Source of the DNA: Gammaproteobacteria bacterium
Lineage (GTDB): Bacteria; Pseudomonadota; Gammaproteobacteria; Arenicellales; Arenicellaceae
Assembly (NCBI GenBank): GCA_013002025.1
Contig: JABDKW010000036.1
Coordinates: 46,657-110,656 of the forward strand
Length of the DNA stretch: 64,000 bases
Direction of reading: 5' to 3'
How positions within the stretch are numbered: position 1 is the stretch's first letter; every line of letters starts with the position of its first letter. The position numbers and the translations under genes were made by a program. The notes beneath the pieces were generated by a model that was not told the DNA's origin, ran no database searches, and saw only the letters and a program-made list of their open reading frames with translations. Shown in pieces: positions 1 through 9,100 of this stretch.

Positions 1-835
1 TGCGTTTGCTGGCCAGCGTGTACTCAAGATTGGAACGGCCAAATTCTATTTGCCGCGGCATTGCTTTGCCTGCTTCGCCGATGTGATTTTTCTGCAGCGT
101 AATGTTTTCCAGAATCCAGTCGTAGAGGGCGCGATTGTCCTGAAATTCCAGCGTACAGAGTGAATGGGTAATGCCTTCCAGTGCATCCGAAATGCAGTGC
201 GTGAAGTCATACATAGGGTAGATGCACCACTTATCACCGGCGCGATAGTGATGGGCATAGCGAATGCGGTACAGAATGGGGTCTCGCATCGAAATATTCG
301 GCGAGGCCATGTCAATTTTGGCGCGCAACACCAACTCGCCTTCGGCAAATTCGCCATCGCGCATTTGTTCGAACAAGGCGCGGTTCTCAGCAACAGGCCG
401 GTCGCGATTGGGGCTGTTTTTACCCGGTTCGGTCAGGGTGCCGCGATATTCGCGCATCTGCTCGGCGCTGAGATCGTCCACATAAGCCAAGCCCTTGTCG
501 ATCAATTCCAGCGCAAAACCATATAACTCATCGAAGTAATCCGAGGCATAGCAGAGTTTGTCCCACTCAAAGCCCAGCCACGCCACACTGTCTTTGATTG
601 ACTGCATGTACTCATCGCTTTCTTTTTCGGGGTTGGTGTCGTCAAAGCGCAGATTACAACGCCCCCCCAAATCCTTTGCCAGACCGAAGTTAAGACAAAT
701 AGACTTGGCATGCCCCAGATGTAGATAGCCGTTCGGCTCCGGCGGGAAGCGCGTGTAAACATATTCGTGCTTGCCGTTCTTAATGTCATTGCTGGCAATA
801 CTGCGAATAAAGTGATTGGGTGACGCCTTGCTCAT
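1..835 (-). CDS. glnS: Glutaminyl-tRNA synthetase, N-terminal part (3' end outside window)
   Basis: Charges tRNA-Gln with glutamine in the cytoplasm. Reading the minus strand from the ATG at 833-835 gives a protein starting [20 protein letters not shown]. It is followed by the class I synthetase nucleotide-binding signature [15 protein letters not shown] (HIGH motif) around residues 33-47 and the GlnRS-type stretch [11 protein letters not shown]. The frame stays open to base 1, so about 278 residues of a usual ~550 are present and the KMSKS and anticodon-binding regions lie off the left edge. It is divergent from pntA. Family assignment is secure from the catalytic-domain sequence. Confidence 0.95.
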   Translation of the reverse strand, partial: MSKASPNHFIRSIASNDIKNGKHEYVYTRFPPEPNGYLHLGHAKSICLNFGLAKDLGGRCNLRFDDTNPEKESDEYMQSIKDSVAWLGFEWDKLCYASDYFDELYGFALELIDKGLAYVDDLSAEQMREYRGTLTEPGKNSPNRDRPVAENRALFEQMRDGEFAEGELVLRAKIDMASPNISMRDPILYRIRYAHHYRAGDKWCIYPMYDFTHCISDALEGITHSLCTLEFQDNRALYDWILENITLQKNHIGEAGKAMPRQIEFGRSNLEYTLASKR

Positions 836-865
836 GAGATTTTGGTGCCGGTTAAAACTGGCGCT

Positions 866-1008
866 ATTATACGGTGCTGCTGTATACAAGTCGCGTAAGA
901 AACTGGGGCCCGCGACAGCGGTCTGCAAAGCCATTTAGCAGCCTTATTCCTGTTATTAGGTAAGGGATGACTTCTAGGGGTCGCAATCACTGAAATGGCT
1001 TGTATAAT
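866..1008. promoter_or_regulatory. Divergent promoter region glnS / pntA
   Basis: The 216-bp gap between glnS and pntA carries a perfect TATAAT on each strand: minus-strand at 866-871, 31 bp before the glnS ATG, and plus-strand at 1003-1008, 44 bp before the pntA ATG. Neither has a convincing -35 box at 16-18 bp spacing. I infer -10 elements for the two divergent transcripts. No further structure is seen in the gap. Confidence 0.45.
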
Positions 1009-1051
1009 CACACCGCAGTTACATAAACCCGCAATTTCCAATCTATTTATC

Positions 1052-2596
1052 ATGATAATCAGCATCCCTAAAGAGTCCTACTCGGGCGAGCGCAGAGTAG
1101 CGCTTACGCCAGAATCCGCACAACAAATTCAAAAATTGGGCCATCGCCTCAGAATCCAATCAGGCGCTGGCGTGCTGGCCGAATTCAGTGATCAGGATTA
1201 TCAGGCTGCTGATGTAGAGGTAGTGGATGCCGAGGCCATCTGGCGTGACACAGATATAATCATGAAGGTGCGCAGCGTCAATGAGGAAGAGGCGCAAAAA
1301 GTAGCCGCGGGGACGACCTTGATCAGCTTTTTCTGGCCGGCACAGAACCAGGCCTTTTTGCAATCCCTGGCAGAGCGCAATATTAATATCATTGCCATGG
1401 ACAGCGTGCCACGCCTGTCGCGTTCACAAAAAATGGATGCGCTTAGCTCCATGGCCAATATTGGTGGCTATCGCGCCATAGTTGAGGCTGCCAACCAGTT
1501 CGGCCGCTTCTTCACCGGCCAGGTGACCGCGGCCGGTAAGGTGCCGCCCGCCAAAGTTATGGTGATCGGTGCTGGCGTAGCCGGATTAGCCGCTATTGGC
1601 GCGGCCAAAAGCATGGGAGCCATAGTACGCGCATTCGATACGCGGCTGGAAGCCAAAGAACAGGTCGAAAGCCTGGGCGGCGAGTTCCTGATGCTCGAGT
1701 TTGAAGAAGATGGCTCAGGCGAGGGCGGCTACGCCAAAACCATGAGCAAGGAATTCATCGATGCCGAAATGGCCATGTTCCGTGAACAGTGCAAGGAAAT
1801 CGACATCATTGTTACCACCGCGCTGATTCCTGGAAAACCAGCGCCAGAATTGATCACCCAAGACATGGTCGAGAGCATGAAGTCAGGTTCGGTGATTGTG
1901 GACTTGGCCGCCGAGCAGGGTGGTAACTGCAAATTATCGGTGGCTGACGAAATTGTTGTGCATAACGGCGTAAAAATTATCGGCTACACCGATCTGCCCA
2001 GTCGGCTGGCGACACAATCGTCGCAACTGTACGCTACCAATCTGCGCCATATGCTGACCGACCTGACGCCCGATAAAGACGGGCAGATCAACATCAATAT
2101 GGAAGACGAAGTGATTCGGGGTGCCACTGCAGCACATGAGGGCAAGGTCACCTGGCCCGCGCCGCCGCCCAAGTTGTCAGCGGCACCACCTCCGCCGCCC
2201 AAGCAGGCTGTTGCTCCGGTGGCAGACGCGCCAGCCATGTCGGCCGCCAGCAAGGCCAAGATGACCTTTGCTGCGATGGGCGCAGGCCTGCTAGCCCTGT
2301 TAGGGGTTGGCTCAGTCGCCCCAGCTGATTTCATGAGCCACTTCACCGTTTTCGTGCTGGCCTGTTTTGTAGGCTATCAGGTTATTTGGAGCGTGACGCC
2401 GTCATTACATACGCCGCTTATGTCGGTGACCAATGCTATTTCCGGGATCATTGTGGTTGGTGCGCTATTACAAATATCATCGCCCTCCGGCGCGGTGGTG
2501 TTGCTGGCGTTTATTGCGGTGTTGATCGCATCGATAAATGTTGCTGGCGGTTTTCTGGTCACCCAGCGCATGCTGAAAATGTTTAATAAGGGTTAG
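1052..2596 (+). CDS. pntA: NAD(P) transhydrogenase subunit alpha
   Basis: Membrane-bound proton-translocating transhydrogenase, alpha subunit, coupling hydride transfer between NADH and NADP+ to the proton gradient. The 514-residue product has the alanine-dehydrogenase-like NAD-binding domain ([17 protein letters not shown] at the N-terminus, [22 protein letters not shown]ossmann motif near 165). A proline-rich linker follows near residue 375, then about four membrane helices. This is the fused E. coli-type alpha architecture (about 510 residues). I chose ATG 1052 (MIISIPKES) because it aligns with family N-termini; an in-frame ATG at 995 would add 19 unconserved residues. pntB follows 9 bp downstream. 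Confidence 0.95.
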   Translation: MIISIPKESYSGERRVALTPESAQQIQKLGHRLRIQSGAGVLAEFSDQDYQAADVEVVDAEAIWRDTDIIMKVRSVNEEEAQKVAAGTTLISFFWPAQNQAFLQSLAERNINIIAMDSVPRLSRSQKMDALSSMANIGGYRAIVEAANQFGRFFTGQVTAAGKVPPAKVMVIGAGVAGLAAIGAAKSMGAIVRAFDTRLEAKEQVESLGGEFLMLEFEEDGSGEGGYAKTMSKEFIDAEMAMFREQCKEIDIIVTTALIPGKPAPELITQDMVESMKSGSVIVDLAAEQGGNCKLSVADEIVVHNGVKIIGYTDLPSRLATQSSQLYATNLRHMLTDLTPDKDGQININMEDEVIRGATAAHEGKVTWPAPPPKLSAAPPPPPKQAVAPVADAPAMSAASKAKMTFAAMGAGLLALLGVGSVAPADFMSHFTVFVLACFVGYQVIWSVTPSLHTPLMSVTNAISGIIVVGALLQISSPSGAVVLLAFIAVLIASINVAGGFLVTQRMLKMFNKG

Positions 2597-2605
2597 GGGC
2601 AGATC

Positions 2606-3991
2606 ATGGCTATGGGAACTATCACTGCGGCGTATATTGCGTCCGCCATTTTATTCATTCTAAGTTTGTCGGGCTTAAGCCACCAGGAAAGCTCACGACG
2701 CGGCAATTGGTACGGCATTATCGGCATGACCATTGCTATCGTTGCCACCATATTGAACCCAGCGGTTAACAGCTATGGCTTCCTGCTGGTGGCCATGGTT
2801 GTTGGTGGTGCCATCGGTGCCCGGTTTGCGGCGCGCGTCGAGATGACTCAGATGCCTGAATTGGTTGCGATTCTGCACAGTTTCGTGGGTCTGGCGGCGG
2901 TGTTGGTTGGTTTTGCCAGCTACATTGACCCGAACGCCCAGTTCGAAGGCACGGCAAAAACCATTCATGACGTAGAGATTTATTTGGGCGTATTGATCGG
3001 TGCGGTCACGTTTACCGGCTCGGTCATCGCCTTCGGCAAGTTAAGCGGTCGGGTTGGTAGCAAGCCGCTCATGCTGCCGGCCAGACACTGGTTGAATCTC
3101 GGCATCCTGGTGGCCTGCATTTTGATCGGCAACTGGTTTATCGGGGCGGACAAAAGTGCCGGCATGGTGGCGCTGATCATCATGACGCTGTTGGCCTTTG
3201 CCTTTGGCGTGCACATGGTGATGGCCATTGGTGGCGCGGATATGCCGGTGGTGATTTCCATGCTCAACAGTTATTCGGGTTGGGCCGCGGCCGCCACCGG
3301 TTTCATGCTGTCCAATGATTTGCTGATTGTAGTGGGTGCGCTGGTTGGTAGCTCGGGCGCGATTCTGAGTTACATCATGTGTCGAGCGATGAACCGCAAT
3401 TTTGTAAGCGTCATTATGGGAGGCTTTGGCACCACCTCGGGTTCTGACGAGGGCGGTGAAGATCAGGGCGAGGCAATTGCAATTTCGGCTGAGGAGGTTG
3501 CTCAGTTGGTGGGCGATGCCGATGAAGTTGTGATCGTGCCCGGCTATGGCATGGCAGTGGCGAATGCACAGCATCCAGTATCGGATTTAACCCGTATGCT
3601 TAAAGACCGTGGGGTCAATGTGCGGTTTGCGATTCACCCGGTGGCAGGGCGTATGCCAGGCCATATGAATGTGTTATTGGCCGAAGCAAACGTGGCCTAC
3701 GACCTGGTTCTCGAGATGGATGAGATTAACGATGATTTTCCAGGCACCGATGTGGTTATCGTGATTGGCGCCAATGACATCGTCAATCCCTCAGCGCTGG
3801 AAAACCCCAACAGCCCAATTGCTGGCATGCCAGTGTTGGAAGTTTGGAATGCAAAAACAGTAATTGTGTCTAAGCGATCCATGGCCACCGGTTATGCGGG
3901 GGTCGAAAACCCATTGTTTTTCCGCGACAACACACGAATGCTGTTTGGTGACGCGAAAGACAGCGTAGATGCGATTCGCCAAGCGCTGTAG
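2606..3991 (+). CDS. pntB: NAD(P) transhydrogenase subunit beta
   Basis: Beta subunit of the membrane transhydrogenase, holding most of the membrane domain and the NADP(H)-binding domain III. The protein is 461 residues, essentially the length of E. coli PntB (462). The first ~260 residues are a run of hydrophobic helices. The C-terminal domain shows the NADP-binding sequence [17 protein letters not shown] and the conserved [18 protein letters not shown] segment. An AGGGGC ribosome-binding site precedes ATG 2606. It forms an operon with pntA. In a PHA-making steroid degrader it probably helps balance NADPH (inference). Confidence 0.96.
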   Translation: MAMGTITAAYIASAILFILSLSGLSHQESSRRGNWYGIIGMTIAIVATILNPAVNSYGFLLVAMVVGGAIGARFAARVEMTQMPELVAILHSFVGLAAVLVGFASYIDPNAQFEGTAKTIHDVEIYLGVLIGAVTFTGSVIAFGKLSGRVGSKPLMLPARHWLNLGILVACILIGNWFIGADKSAGMVALIIMTLLAFAFGVHMVMAIGGADMPVVISMLNSYSGWAAAATGFMLSNDLLIVVGALVGSSGAILSYIMCRAMNRNFVSVIMGGFGTTSGSDEGGEDQGEAIAISAEEVAQLVGDADEVVIVPGYGMAVANAQHPVSDLTRMLKDRGVNVRFAIHPVAGRMPGHMNVLLAEANVAYDLVLEMDEINDDFPGTDVVIVIGANDIVNPSALENPNSPIAGMPVLEVWNAKTVIVSKRSMATGYAGVENPLFFRDNTRMLFGDAKDSVDAIRQAL

Positions 3992-4048
3992 AAATGGGCT
4001 CAGGGTCAGCCTGTCGGTGCACCCTGTACCCTATCGGTGAGTTGGCTG

Positions 4049-5098
4049 ATGAGTGACACAACCGCAATAGATCGAACCTTTTGCGTGGCCCCCATGCTGG
4101 ATTGCACCGACCGGCATGAACGATATCTGCTGCGCTTAATCTCGCGGCGAGCGGTGTTGTATACCGAAATGGTCACCACCGGGGCGCTGTTATTCGGTGA
4201 TACCGCCCGGTTCCTCGATTTTGACCCCAGTGAACATCCCGTTGCGCTGCAATTGGGTGGTAGTGAGCCCGAGGCCATGACCCGCTGCGCCGAATTGGCT
4301 CAACAGTGGGGCTACGACGAAGTAAATATCAATGTCGGTTGCCCCAGTGACCGGGTTCAGTCGGGCAGCTTTGGCGCCTGCCTGATGCAAGCGCCATCGC
4401 TGGTGGCTGATAATATTAAACAAATGCAGGCCGCTGTGGATATTCCGGTGACCCTTAAATCGCGCATCGGAGTCGATGATCAAGAACCGAGAGAGGCGCT
4501 GTGGGCGCTGGTGGAAGCGGCCGCCAACGTCGGTTGCAGAGTGTTTCTGGTGCATGCCCGCAAGGCCTGGCTAAAAGGTTTAAGCCCCAAGCAGAATCGC
4601 GACGTGCCACCGTTGGATTATGAACTTGTTTATCAGCTAAAACAGGATTTCCCTGAGCTGGAAATCATTATCAACGGGGGCATCAATACGCACCAACAGT
4701 GCAGCGAACACCTGCAACACGTGGATGGAGTCATGATGGGTCGTGAAGCCTACTCCAATCCCTACATTATGGCGGCGGTTGATAGACAATATTACGGTTG
4801 CGGTGACAGCCCACCCAGCCGTGACCAGGTACTGCAGGACTATATGCACTATGTTGATCAGCGGTTGGCTGATGGCTTTCGGTTAAATCAATTATCCCGC
4901 CATGTGGTTGGCTTGTTTCATGGTGAGCCCCGCGCCCGGCTCTGGCGGCGTCATATTAGCGAGAATGCGCACTTGCCCGGCTCTGATCGGGGTGTGCTGG
5001 AGCAGGCTTATCGGGCAATGTTGGGTGGGCAATCCCAGGCAGTGGATACTGAGTCACAAGGATCGGGTGGTGTATTACAGGGAACATCAAGCTCTTAG
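4049..5098 (+). CDS. dusA: tRNA-dihydrouridine(20/20a) synthase DusA
   Basis: FMN-dependent reductase making dihydrouridine at positions 20/20a of the tRNA D-loop. The TIM-barrel protein shows the Dus hallmarks: APMLDCTDRH near the start, the catalytic-cysteine motif NINVGCPSDRVQSGSFGACLM (Cys in VGCPS), LKSRIGVDD and GVMMGREAYSNP. Length is 349 residues from ATG 4049; a GTG at 4037 in the same frame would add four residues. A CAGGGT/ACCCTG inverted repeat (4001-4006/4021-4026) sits in the short gap after pntB. Cotranscription with pntAB is possible but not shown. Confidence 0.93.
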   Translation: MSDTTAIDRTFCVAPMLDCTDRHERYLLRLISRRAVLYTEMVTTGALLFGDTARFLDFDPSEHPVALQLGGSEPEAMTRCAELAQQWGYDEVNINVGCPSDRVQSGSFGACLMQAPSLVADNIKQMQAAVDIPVTLKSRIGVDDQEPREALWALVEAAANVGCRVFLVHARKAWLKGLSPKQNRDVPPLDYELVYQLKQDFPELEIIINGGINTHQQCSEHLQHVDGVMMGREAYSNPYIMAAVDRQYYGCGDSPPSRDQVLQDYMHYVDQRLADGFRLNQLSRHVVGLFHGEPRARLWRRHISENAHLPGSDRGVLEQAYRAMLGGQSQAVDTESQGSGGVLQGTSSS

Positions 5099-5151
5099 AA
5101 AGCGCATTCTAATTAGGGCGCAGTTTCTAATGCGTATCCGTACACTCCTCT

Positions 5152-5180
5152 CCATCAACTTAACCGATTAACCTTGATGG
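5152..5180 (+). promoter_or_regulatory. 5'-UTR hairpin touching the phasin ribosome-binding site
   Basis: CCATCAA (5152-5158) and TTGATGG (5174-5180) form a perfect 7-bp inverted repeat with a 15-nt loop containing TTAACCGATTAACC. The right arm runs into the GGAG Shine-Dalgarno (5179-5182) before ATG 5190, so the hairpin would partly sequester the ribosome site. The sequence shows the repeat; a role in translational control is inference. Confidence 0.4.
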
Positions 5181-5189
5181 AGACCTATC

Positions 5190-5738
5190 ATGGCTGCAAC
5201 TAAAGCAAACAAAACTACTAGTAAGAAAACTTCTACCAAGAAGACTGCCGCGCGTAAAACCACGGCTCGCAAAACAACTGCGAAAAAAACTTCAGCTCGC
5301 AAAGCTTCTACCCGCAACACAACTACTGCCAAAGTAGCCAAGCAGGAAAAGCAAGTGCGCAAAGCTGTTAACGAAAACATCGAGACCGCACAGGAAATCG
5401 CCAAGAAAGTATATCTGGCCAGCCTGGGTGCTTTCGGCCGCACTGTTGACGAAGCTCAAGAGCGTTACACTAAAGCAAACAAAGAGCTGAATGCGCGTTA
5501 CAAGCAACTTAACAAAGACGGCAAAAAACTGGTCAAGGAACTGGTTAGCCGTGGCGAAAAAGTTCAAGATGAAGCCGAAGATTTGGTTCGCGAAAGCCGC
5601 GCCAACATCGAGCAGCAAATTGACAGCGCTAAAGATCGACTGACTGACTTCGTTTCAGTGTCTGACATTTCTGATCGATTGAAGGATATGTCTAACAAGC
5701 TGGAATCACTCAGCAAAGATCTGAAAAAATCTGCGTAA
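5190..5738 (+). CDS. Phasin-family PHA granule protein with lysine-rich N-terminus
   Basis: Predicted small structural protein coating intracellular polyhydroxyalkanoate granules. Of 182 residues, about the first 60 are a Lys/Ala/Thr-rich, histone H1/AlgP-like tail (TSKKTSTKKTAARKTTARK). The remainder is the helical phasin domain (ETAQEIAKKVYLASLGAFGRTVDEAQERY onward) typical of PhaF/PhaI proteins. The basic tail suggests nucleoid contact, as known for Pseudomonas PhaF. It is followed by a strong terminator and then a PhaD-like TetR gene. A second, longer phasin lies at 6827, and the two share the KNIWLAGLGAYAR-like signature. Confidence 0.88.
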   Translation: MAATKANKTTSKKTSTKKTAARKTTARKTTAKKTSARKASTRNTTTAKVAKQEKQVRKAVNENIETAQEIAKKVYLASLGAFGRTVDEAQERYTKANKELNARYKQLNKDGKKLVKELVSRGEKVQDEAEDLVRESRANIEQQIDSAKDRLTDFVSVSDISDRLKDMSNKLESLSKDLKKSA

Positions 5739-5768
5739 GTAATTGCTTCACTCCATGGCGCATTTATG

Positions 5769-5787
5769 CTGTTCGTCTGACGAACAG
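5769..5787. promoter_or_regulatory. Perfect 19-bp palindrome CTGTTCGTCTGACGAACAG
   Basis: Two 9-bp arms, CTGTTCGTC and GACGAACAG, flank a single T. The element lies 30 bp after the phasin stop codon, 9 bp before the intrinsic terminator and 105 bp before the TetR start codon. Symmetry and size match TetR-type operators; alternatively it forms an RNA hairpin (7-bp stem, TCTGA loop) in the phasin 3' end. Function is inference. Confidence 0.45.
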
Positions 5788-5796
5788 GCAGATACT

Positions 5797-5825
5797 AAAA
5801 GGCCCGCAGCAGCGGGCCTTTTTTT
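5797..5825 (+). terminator. Rho-independent terminator after phasin gene
   Basis: GGCCCGC (5801-5807), loop AGCA, GCGGGCC (5812-5818), then seven T residues (5819-5825), with an A-tract before the stem. This is a textbook intrinsic terminator and the strongest one in the window. It isolates the phasin transcript from the TetR gene; the A-tract on the left allows some function in the other direction. Confidence 0.93.
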
Positions 5826-5892
5826 ATGCCCGTCACCGCACTTGCCCTCGCGCTAACGAATATGTCGCAGCTAAGTTTGCTACACTAAGACC

Positions 5893-6471
5893 ATGGCAAA
5901 GATGAGCACCCGTGAATTGATTCTCGACGTGGCCCTGGTTCTACTGAACGAACGGGGTGAAAGCGTGGTGACCAGCGTTGATCTGGCCAACGAAATGAAC
6001 ATTAGCCCGGGCAATTTGTATTATCACTTCAAAGGCAAGGAAGAAGTTGTTGAAGAGCTGTATGCACAGTTTCATGCACGGGTATTGGTTGTACTTCAGG
6101 AAATCACTTCACAAGCCAGAGGCGATGCCAAGCAGACCCTGGCAGCGCTGTGCGTAATTTCAGACGTGATTCAACAGTTTAAATTTATCGGTCAGGATCT
6201 ACATGGTATACATGAACGTTACCCAAACCTCAGGGCCTCGCTTAAAAAGTTATTTCATTTTCTGGAGCAGTCGCTGATCGGTCTGGTGCGTCTGGTGATG
6301 GATAAGGCCAAAGTGAGTGATTCCACCACGGCTTCGCGATTGCTGGCAGTTAACTTGTTGTATACATTGATTAATTTTGGTGCTTACGATCGCTTGCTCG
6401 ATGATAATCAGCCCAAAACAACCATAGAAGAGCATTTATATATGCACTTTTTACCTTTTTTACCCGAGTGA
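5893..6471 (+). CDS. TetR-family regulator, PhaD-like
   Basis: Transcriptional regulator of 192 residues. The N-terminal helix-turn-helix reads TRELILDVALVLLNERGE...VDLANEMNISPGNLYYHFKGKEEVVEELY, and NISPGNLYYHFKGKE is very close to Pseudomonas PhaD, the regulator of PHA and phasin genes. The neighbouring phasin and PHA_gran_rgn genes support that assignment. There is no clear Shine-Dalgarno. A TGC-TACACT extended -10-like element at 5878-5886 ends only 6 bp before ATG 5893, so the transcript may be leaderless; ATG 5902 is an alternative start. I leave the symbol blank because orthology to phaD is inferred. Confidence 0.82.
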   Translation: MAKMSTRELILDVALVLLNERGESVVTSVDLANEMNISPGNLYYHFKGKEEVVEELYAQFHARVLVVLQEITSQARGDAKQTLAALCVISDVIQQFKFIGQDLHGIHERYPNLRASLKKLFHFLEQSLIGLVRLVMDKAKVSDSTTASRLLAVNLLYTLINFGAYDRLLDDNQPKTTIEEHLYMHFLPFLPE

Positions 6472-6486
6472 ACTAGATCGAACACG

Positions 6487-6765
6487 ATGAGTACCATTCA
6501 TATTTGCCGGGAGTTAGACATGCAGGCCGACGAGTGCCGCGAAGTTGCTGAGGATCTGTTAGACCAATTGGTCGACCACTTTGGCGGTAGTATTCAATCC
6601 GAGGGTGAGAACTACTGGTATCGACACTCGACAGGCATCAAGGCTAAGGTAATCCCGGCGGACGGTGAAATCTCCATCGATGTAAAAATGGGTTTATTAA
6701 CCCGAGCTATGGCGCCGCAATTGGAGCGGGAGATTAACCGGGTGCTGGACGAAAAATTGGGATAG
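6487..6765 (+). CDS. Polyhydroxyalkanoic acid system family protein (PHA_gran_rgn)
   Basis: Small 92-residue cytoplasmic protein. MSTIHICRELDMQADECREVAEDLLDQL, a central YRHSTGIKAKVIPADGEISIDVKMGLLTRAM and the C-terminal helix LEREINRVLDEKLG match the short family found next to phasin genes and named putative polyhydroxyalkanoic acid system protein. Its biochemical role is not established. It starts 15 bp after the TetR stop codon and lies 61 bp before the second phasin, so all three may be cotranscribed. Confidence 0.8.
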   Translation: MSTIHICRELDMQADECREVAEDLLDQLVDHFGGSIQSEGENYWYRHSTGIKAKVIPADGEISIDVKMGLLTRAMAPQLEREINRVLDEKLG

Positions 6766-6813
6766 GCGGGTATACAGTGACATTTAGAATCGAATTTAAG
6801 ATAACCATGAACC

Positions 6814-6823
6814 GGAGGTGATC
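6814..6823 (+). promoter_or_regulatory. Exceptionally long Shine-Dalgarno GGAGGTGATC
   Basis: GGAGGTGATCC (6814-6824) is complementary over 11 bases to the 3' end of gammaproteobacterial 16S rRNA, with 8 nt between GGAGG and ATG 6827. It decides the start over the overlapping in-frame GTG at 6818. Such full-length pairing suggests very high translation of the phasin, which fits an abundant granule-coat protein. Confidence 0.75.
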
Positions 6824-6826
6824 CCC

Positions 6827-7591
6827 ATGGCAACGCGAAAAAAATCCACCAAAAAGGCCAGTAAGAAGGCTAGCAAAAAAGCTGTAAAGAAAACGACCGG
6901 CAATTCGCCAAGAAAAGCGGCCAAGAAAGTAGCCAAAAAAGTCTCGAAAAAGGCTACCAAAAAGACCAGCAAAGTGAGCAAAAAAGCGGCTGGCAAGAAA
7001 GGCGCCAAAAAGGTCGCTAAGAAAGCGACTAAGAAAAAAGCGACTAAGAAGAAGGTCACCAAGAAAAAAGTGACTAAGAAAAAGCCCACTAAGAAGAAGG
7101 TCGCTAAGAAAAAGTCGACCCGCAAAAAGTCTAGCTCAGGCAGCGCCGCCTCGAAAAAGCCGAGTTCCGCTTCTGCCAGAGGCAAAAGTGGGCCGATTGA
7201 TCAGTGGCACGACTTGCTGAAGGAGAATTTCTCGGGCCTGAGCAGCGATAAAGCCGAAGCGCTGGCGAAGAATATCTGGTTGGCAGGTTTAGGCGCATAC
7301 GCTCGTACTCGCAATGAATTAACCGGTCGCGCTGATGATGTTCAGGAGACAGCAGAATCCATTAATGCGGAAGGCCAGAAAATATTTGATGAGTTGGTCG
7401 GGCGTGGTAAATCCTTACAGGGCGAGCTTGAAAAAGCTGTCCAGAAAAGCCGCCAAACGCTGGATAAGCGTGTAGAAGAGTTTAAAGAACGTTTTGGCGG
7501 TGGTTTGACCAGCTATGTGGATATTCCCGGCCGGCTGCGTGATGCGGCGGAAAAAATTGAAGAATTGAGCGACCGGCTGCAGAAGAAGTAG
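6827..7591 (+). CDS. Phasin-family PHA granule protein with AlgP-like repeat tail (PhaF-like)
   Basis: Predicted granule-associated, nucleoid-binding phasin of 254 residues. Roughly residues 1-120 are a long Lys-rich AlgP/H1-like tail of repeated KKATKK, KKVTKK and KKPTKK units. The C-terminal ~130 residues are the helical phasin domain (NIWLAGLGAYARTRNELTGRADDVQE, then amphipathic heptads ending EELSDRLQKK). In Pseudomonas the order is reversed (phasin domain first, AlgP-like tail last), so the domain arrangement here is worth noting. An exceptionally strong ribosome-binding site precedes it. The gene ends 17 bp from the convergent patatin gene with no obvious terminator between them. Confidence 0.88.
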   Translation: MATRKKSTKKASKKASKKAVKKTTGNSPRKAAKKVAKKVSKKATKKTSKVSKKAAGKKGAKKVAKKATKKKATKKKVTKKKVTKKKPTKKKVAKKKSTRKKSSSGSAASKKPSSASARGKSGPIDQWHDLLKENFSGLSSDKAEALAKNIWLAGLGAYARTRNELTGRADDVQETAESINAEGQKIFDELVGRGKSLQGELEKAVQKSRQTLDKRVEEFKERFGGGLTSYVDIPGRLRDAAEKIEELSDRLQKK

Positions 7592-7608
7592 GCTGCTAAC
7601 CCGCCTGC

Positions 7609-9081
7609 TTACTGTTTTGCGACGACCTTGAGATTGCCTTTAGGCGACGTGCCTTTGCGCGGCTTCTTGGGGTGGAGTCGCTGAGTAATCTCGTTTAGCT
7701 TGCGGCTGATCTTGGTTTGTATGCGAATTTTCTCGAGCAAGGGCCAGGCGGAGCGTTCACCACTCAGCACTAAGCGGTCCAGCTCTCCCTGATCGCGGGC
7801 ACGCAATGCCGTTACCGGGTTCAGTATTCTGTCCTTGGGAAGAATATTGATATCTCCGGTATAAGTTTGCGAGACAATGGAAATGTAGGCGTTGATCAGT
7901 TTGCTCAAGCGCGAGTCTTCACGCAATGGCCGACGTATCAGATTCGACATCACCAAACCCCAGTCTTTGGCGGTTTTCAAGCTGGTTTCAGTCAGCATGG
8001 ACAATACGGTGTCCGAGTCTTTTTCGGCTGAAATAAATGGCAATACCAAAGGGTTGGTTTGGCTGACGATAAAGTGGTTCACTCCGTACAGTCGAGACAG
8101 CCGCTTTTTCGGTAGATCGTCACTCACTGAACCGTCCACCCATTTACGACTCGGCAAATAGGGCACACGGTCACCGTTGACGTCTTTGGCGGCCAGCACC
8201 ACGGGGGGGAATACCCCGGGCACGGAGCAGGATGCAATGACGGCCTCACGCAACATGACATTGGGCGAGGTGATCGCATTCAGTAAACGGGATTTTTGAT
8301 GTTTTTCGGCCGGTGCAATCGATATATTGATACGTTTGCCGGATACCTCATAGGCTTCCTCAAAGGTCAAATCCGGTATCAGCCGTTCGACTGAGGCATG
8401 CAATTCCCTGACCGAAATTTGTTCGTCCTTAATGGGGGAGGCTTTGTCTAATATTTCACGCATATGAGATTCTTCTCGCATAAAACCAGGCTCAAATAAT
8501 TCGCCCAAATCCGCATCGGGGCGCGAGCCTACCAGCGCGGCGATGTAGGCACCACCACTGGAGCCGGAAATCACCTCTGGAATCAGGCCCTGTTCCCACA
8601 GCGCTTTGACCACACCTAAATGGAAAAACAGATAGATTCCTGAGCCACTCATCATAAACGCTGAGTTGCCAAAGCAAATCTTGGCGCGCTCGAAAAAATC
8701 CAGCTTTTCATCGCGCGTGACCCCGGCTACTTTGGGTTTGGCCAGATGCTCCAGAGACGCCGTGACTTCATCAACATATTCGGTAATGAGTTGTTTGGTG
8801 CCGAATTTGGCTTTTTGATACAAACCTGACTTGCCCATGCCCCCCAGATTGCCATGAATGCCCTCATTTAAAGTAAACAAAAGGCCCTGATTATCATTCG
8901 CTCGGCGCAACACGCTCAGGTGGTCCAGACGCCGGCGAATCGCGGCATTGTCATACAAAATACTGCGCTCAGTTTGCTTCCATTTAACCAGGCCATTGCG
9001 TTCATCGTACTGCTGTGCGACGGCGGACCATTCTTCGTAGGATTCTGCGTTGTCGAGGCGTTTTTCCAGTTCCCGGGACAT
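7609..9081 (-). CDS. Patatin-like phospholipase / lipase with N-terminal DUF3336
   Basis: Predicted acyl-lipid hydrolase of 490 residues from ATG 9081. The N-terminal ~130 residues (LEKRLDNAESYEEWSAVAQQYDERNG) are the DUF3336 region of fungal Tgl3-5-like and bacterial patatin lipases. The catalytic part shows an oxyanion-type loop GSGIYLFFHLGV, the nucleophile elbow GSSGG (Ser about 175) and the aspartate motif WVDGS near 315. ATG 9081 has a GGTGA ribosome site; ATG 9096 is also possible, and a GTG-like upstream extension would overlap parA. With phasins next door, a role in storage-lipid turnover is plausible (inference). Confidence 0.85.
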   Translation of the reverse strand: MSRELEKRLDNAESYEEWSAVAQQYDERNGLVKWKQTERSILYDNAAIRRRLDHLSVLRRANDNQGLLFTLNEGIHGNLGGMGKSGLYQKAKFGTKQLITEYVDEVTASLEHLAKPKVAGVTRDEKLDFFERAKICFGNSAFMMSGSGIYLFFHLGVVKALWEQGLIPEVISGSSGGAYIAALVGSRPDADLGELFEPGFMREESHMREILDKASPIKDEQISVRELHASVERLIPDLTFEEAYEVSGKRINISIAPAEKHQKSRLLNAITSPNVMLREAVIASCSVPGVFPPVVLAAKDVNGDRVPYLPSRKWVDGSVSDDLPKKRLSRLYGVNHFIVSQTNPLVLPFISAEKDSDTVLSMLTETSLKTAKDWGLVMSNLIRRPLREDSRLSKLINAYISIVSQTYTGDINILPKDRILNPVTALRARDQGELDRLVLSGERSAWPLLEKIRIQTKISRKLNEITQRLHPKKPRKGTSPKGNLKVVAKQ

Positions 9082-9100
9082 TATTTTCACCAGCATGGGA

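Noticed and set aside
995..1051. Upstream ATG start for pntA
   Set aside because: It would add 19 residues with no match to the family and overlap the likely -10 element; ATG 1052 aligns with known N-termini.
4001..4026. CAGGGT/ACCCTG inverted repeat after pntB as a terminator
   Set aside because: No T-tract follows, and the loop is long; may be chance or a weak mRNA stem.
5095..5112. TTAGAA-N6-TTCTAA repeat at the dusA end as a PhaD operator
   Set aside because: It overlaps the dusA stop, and only a loose resemblance (TTAGAATCGAATTTAA near 6785) is seen before the second phasin.
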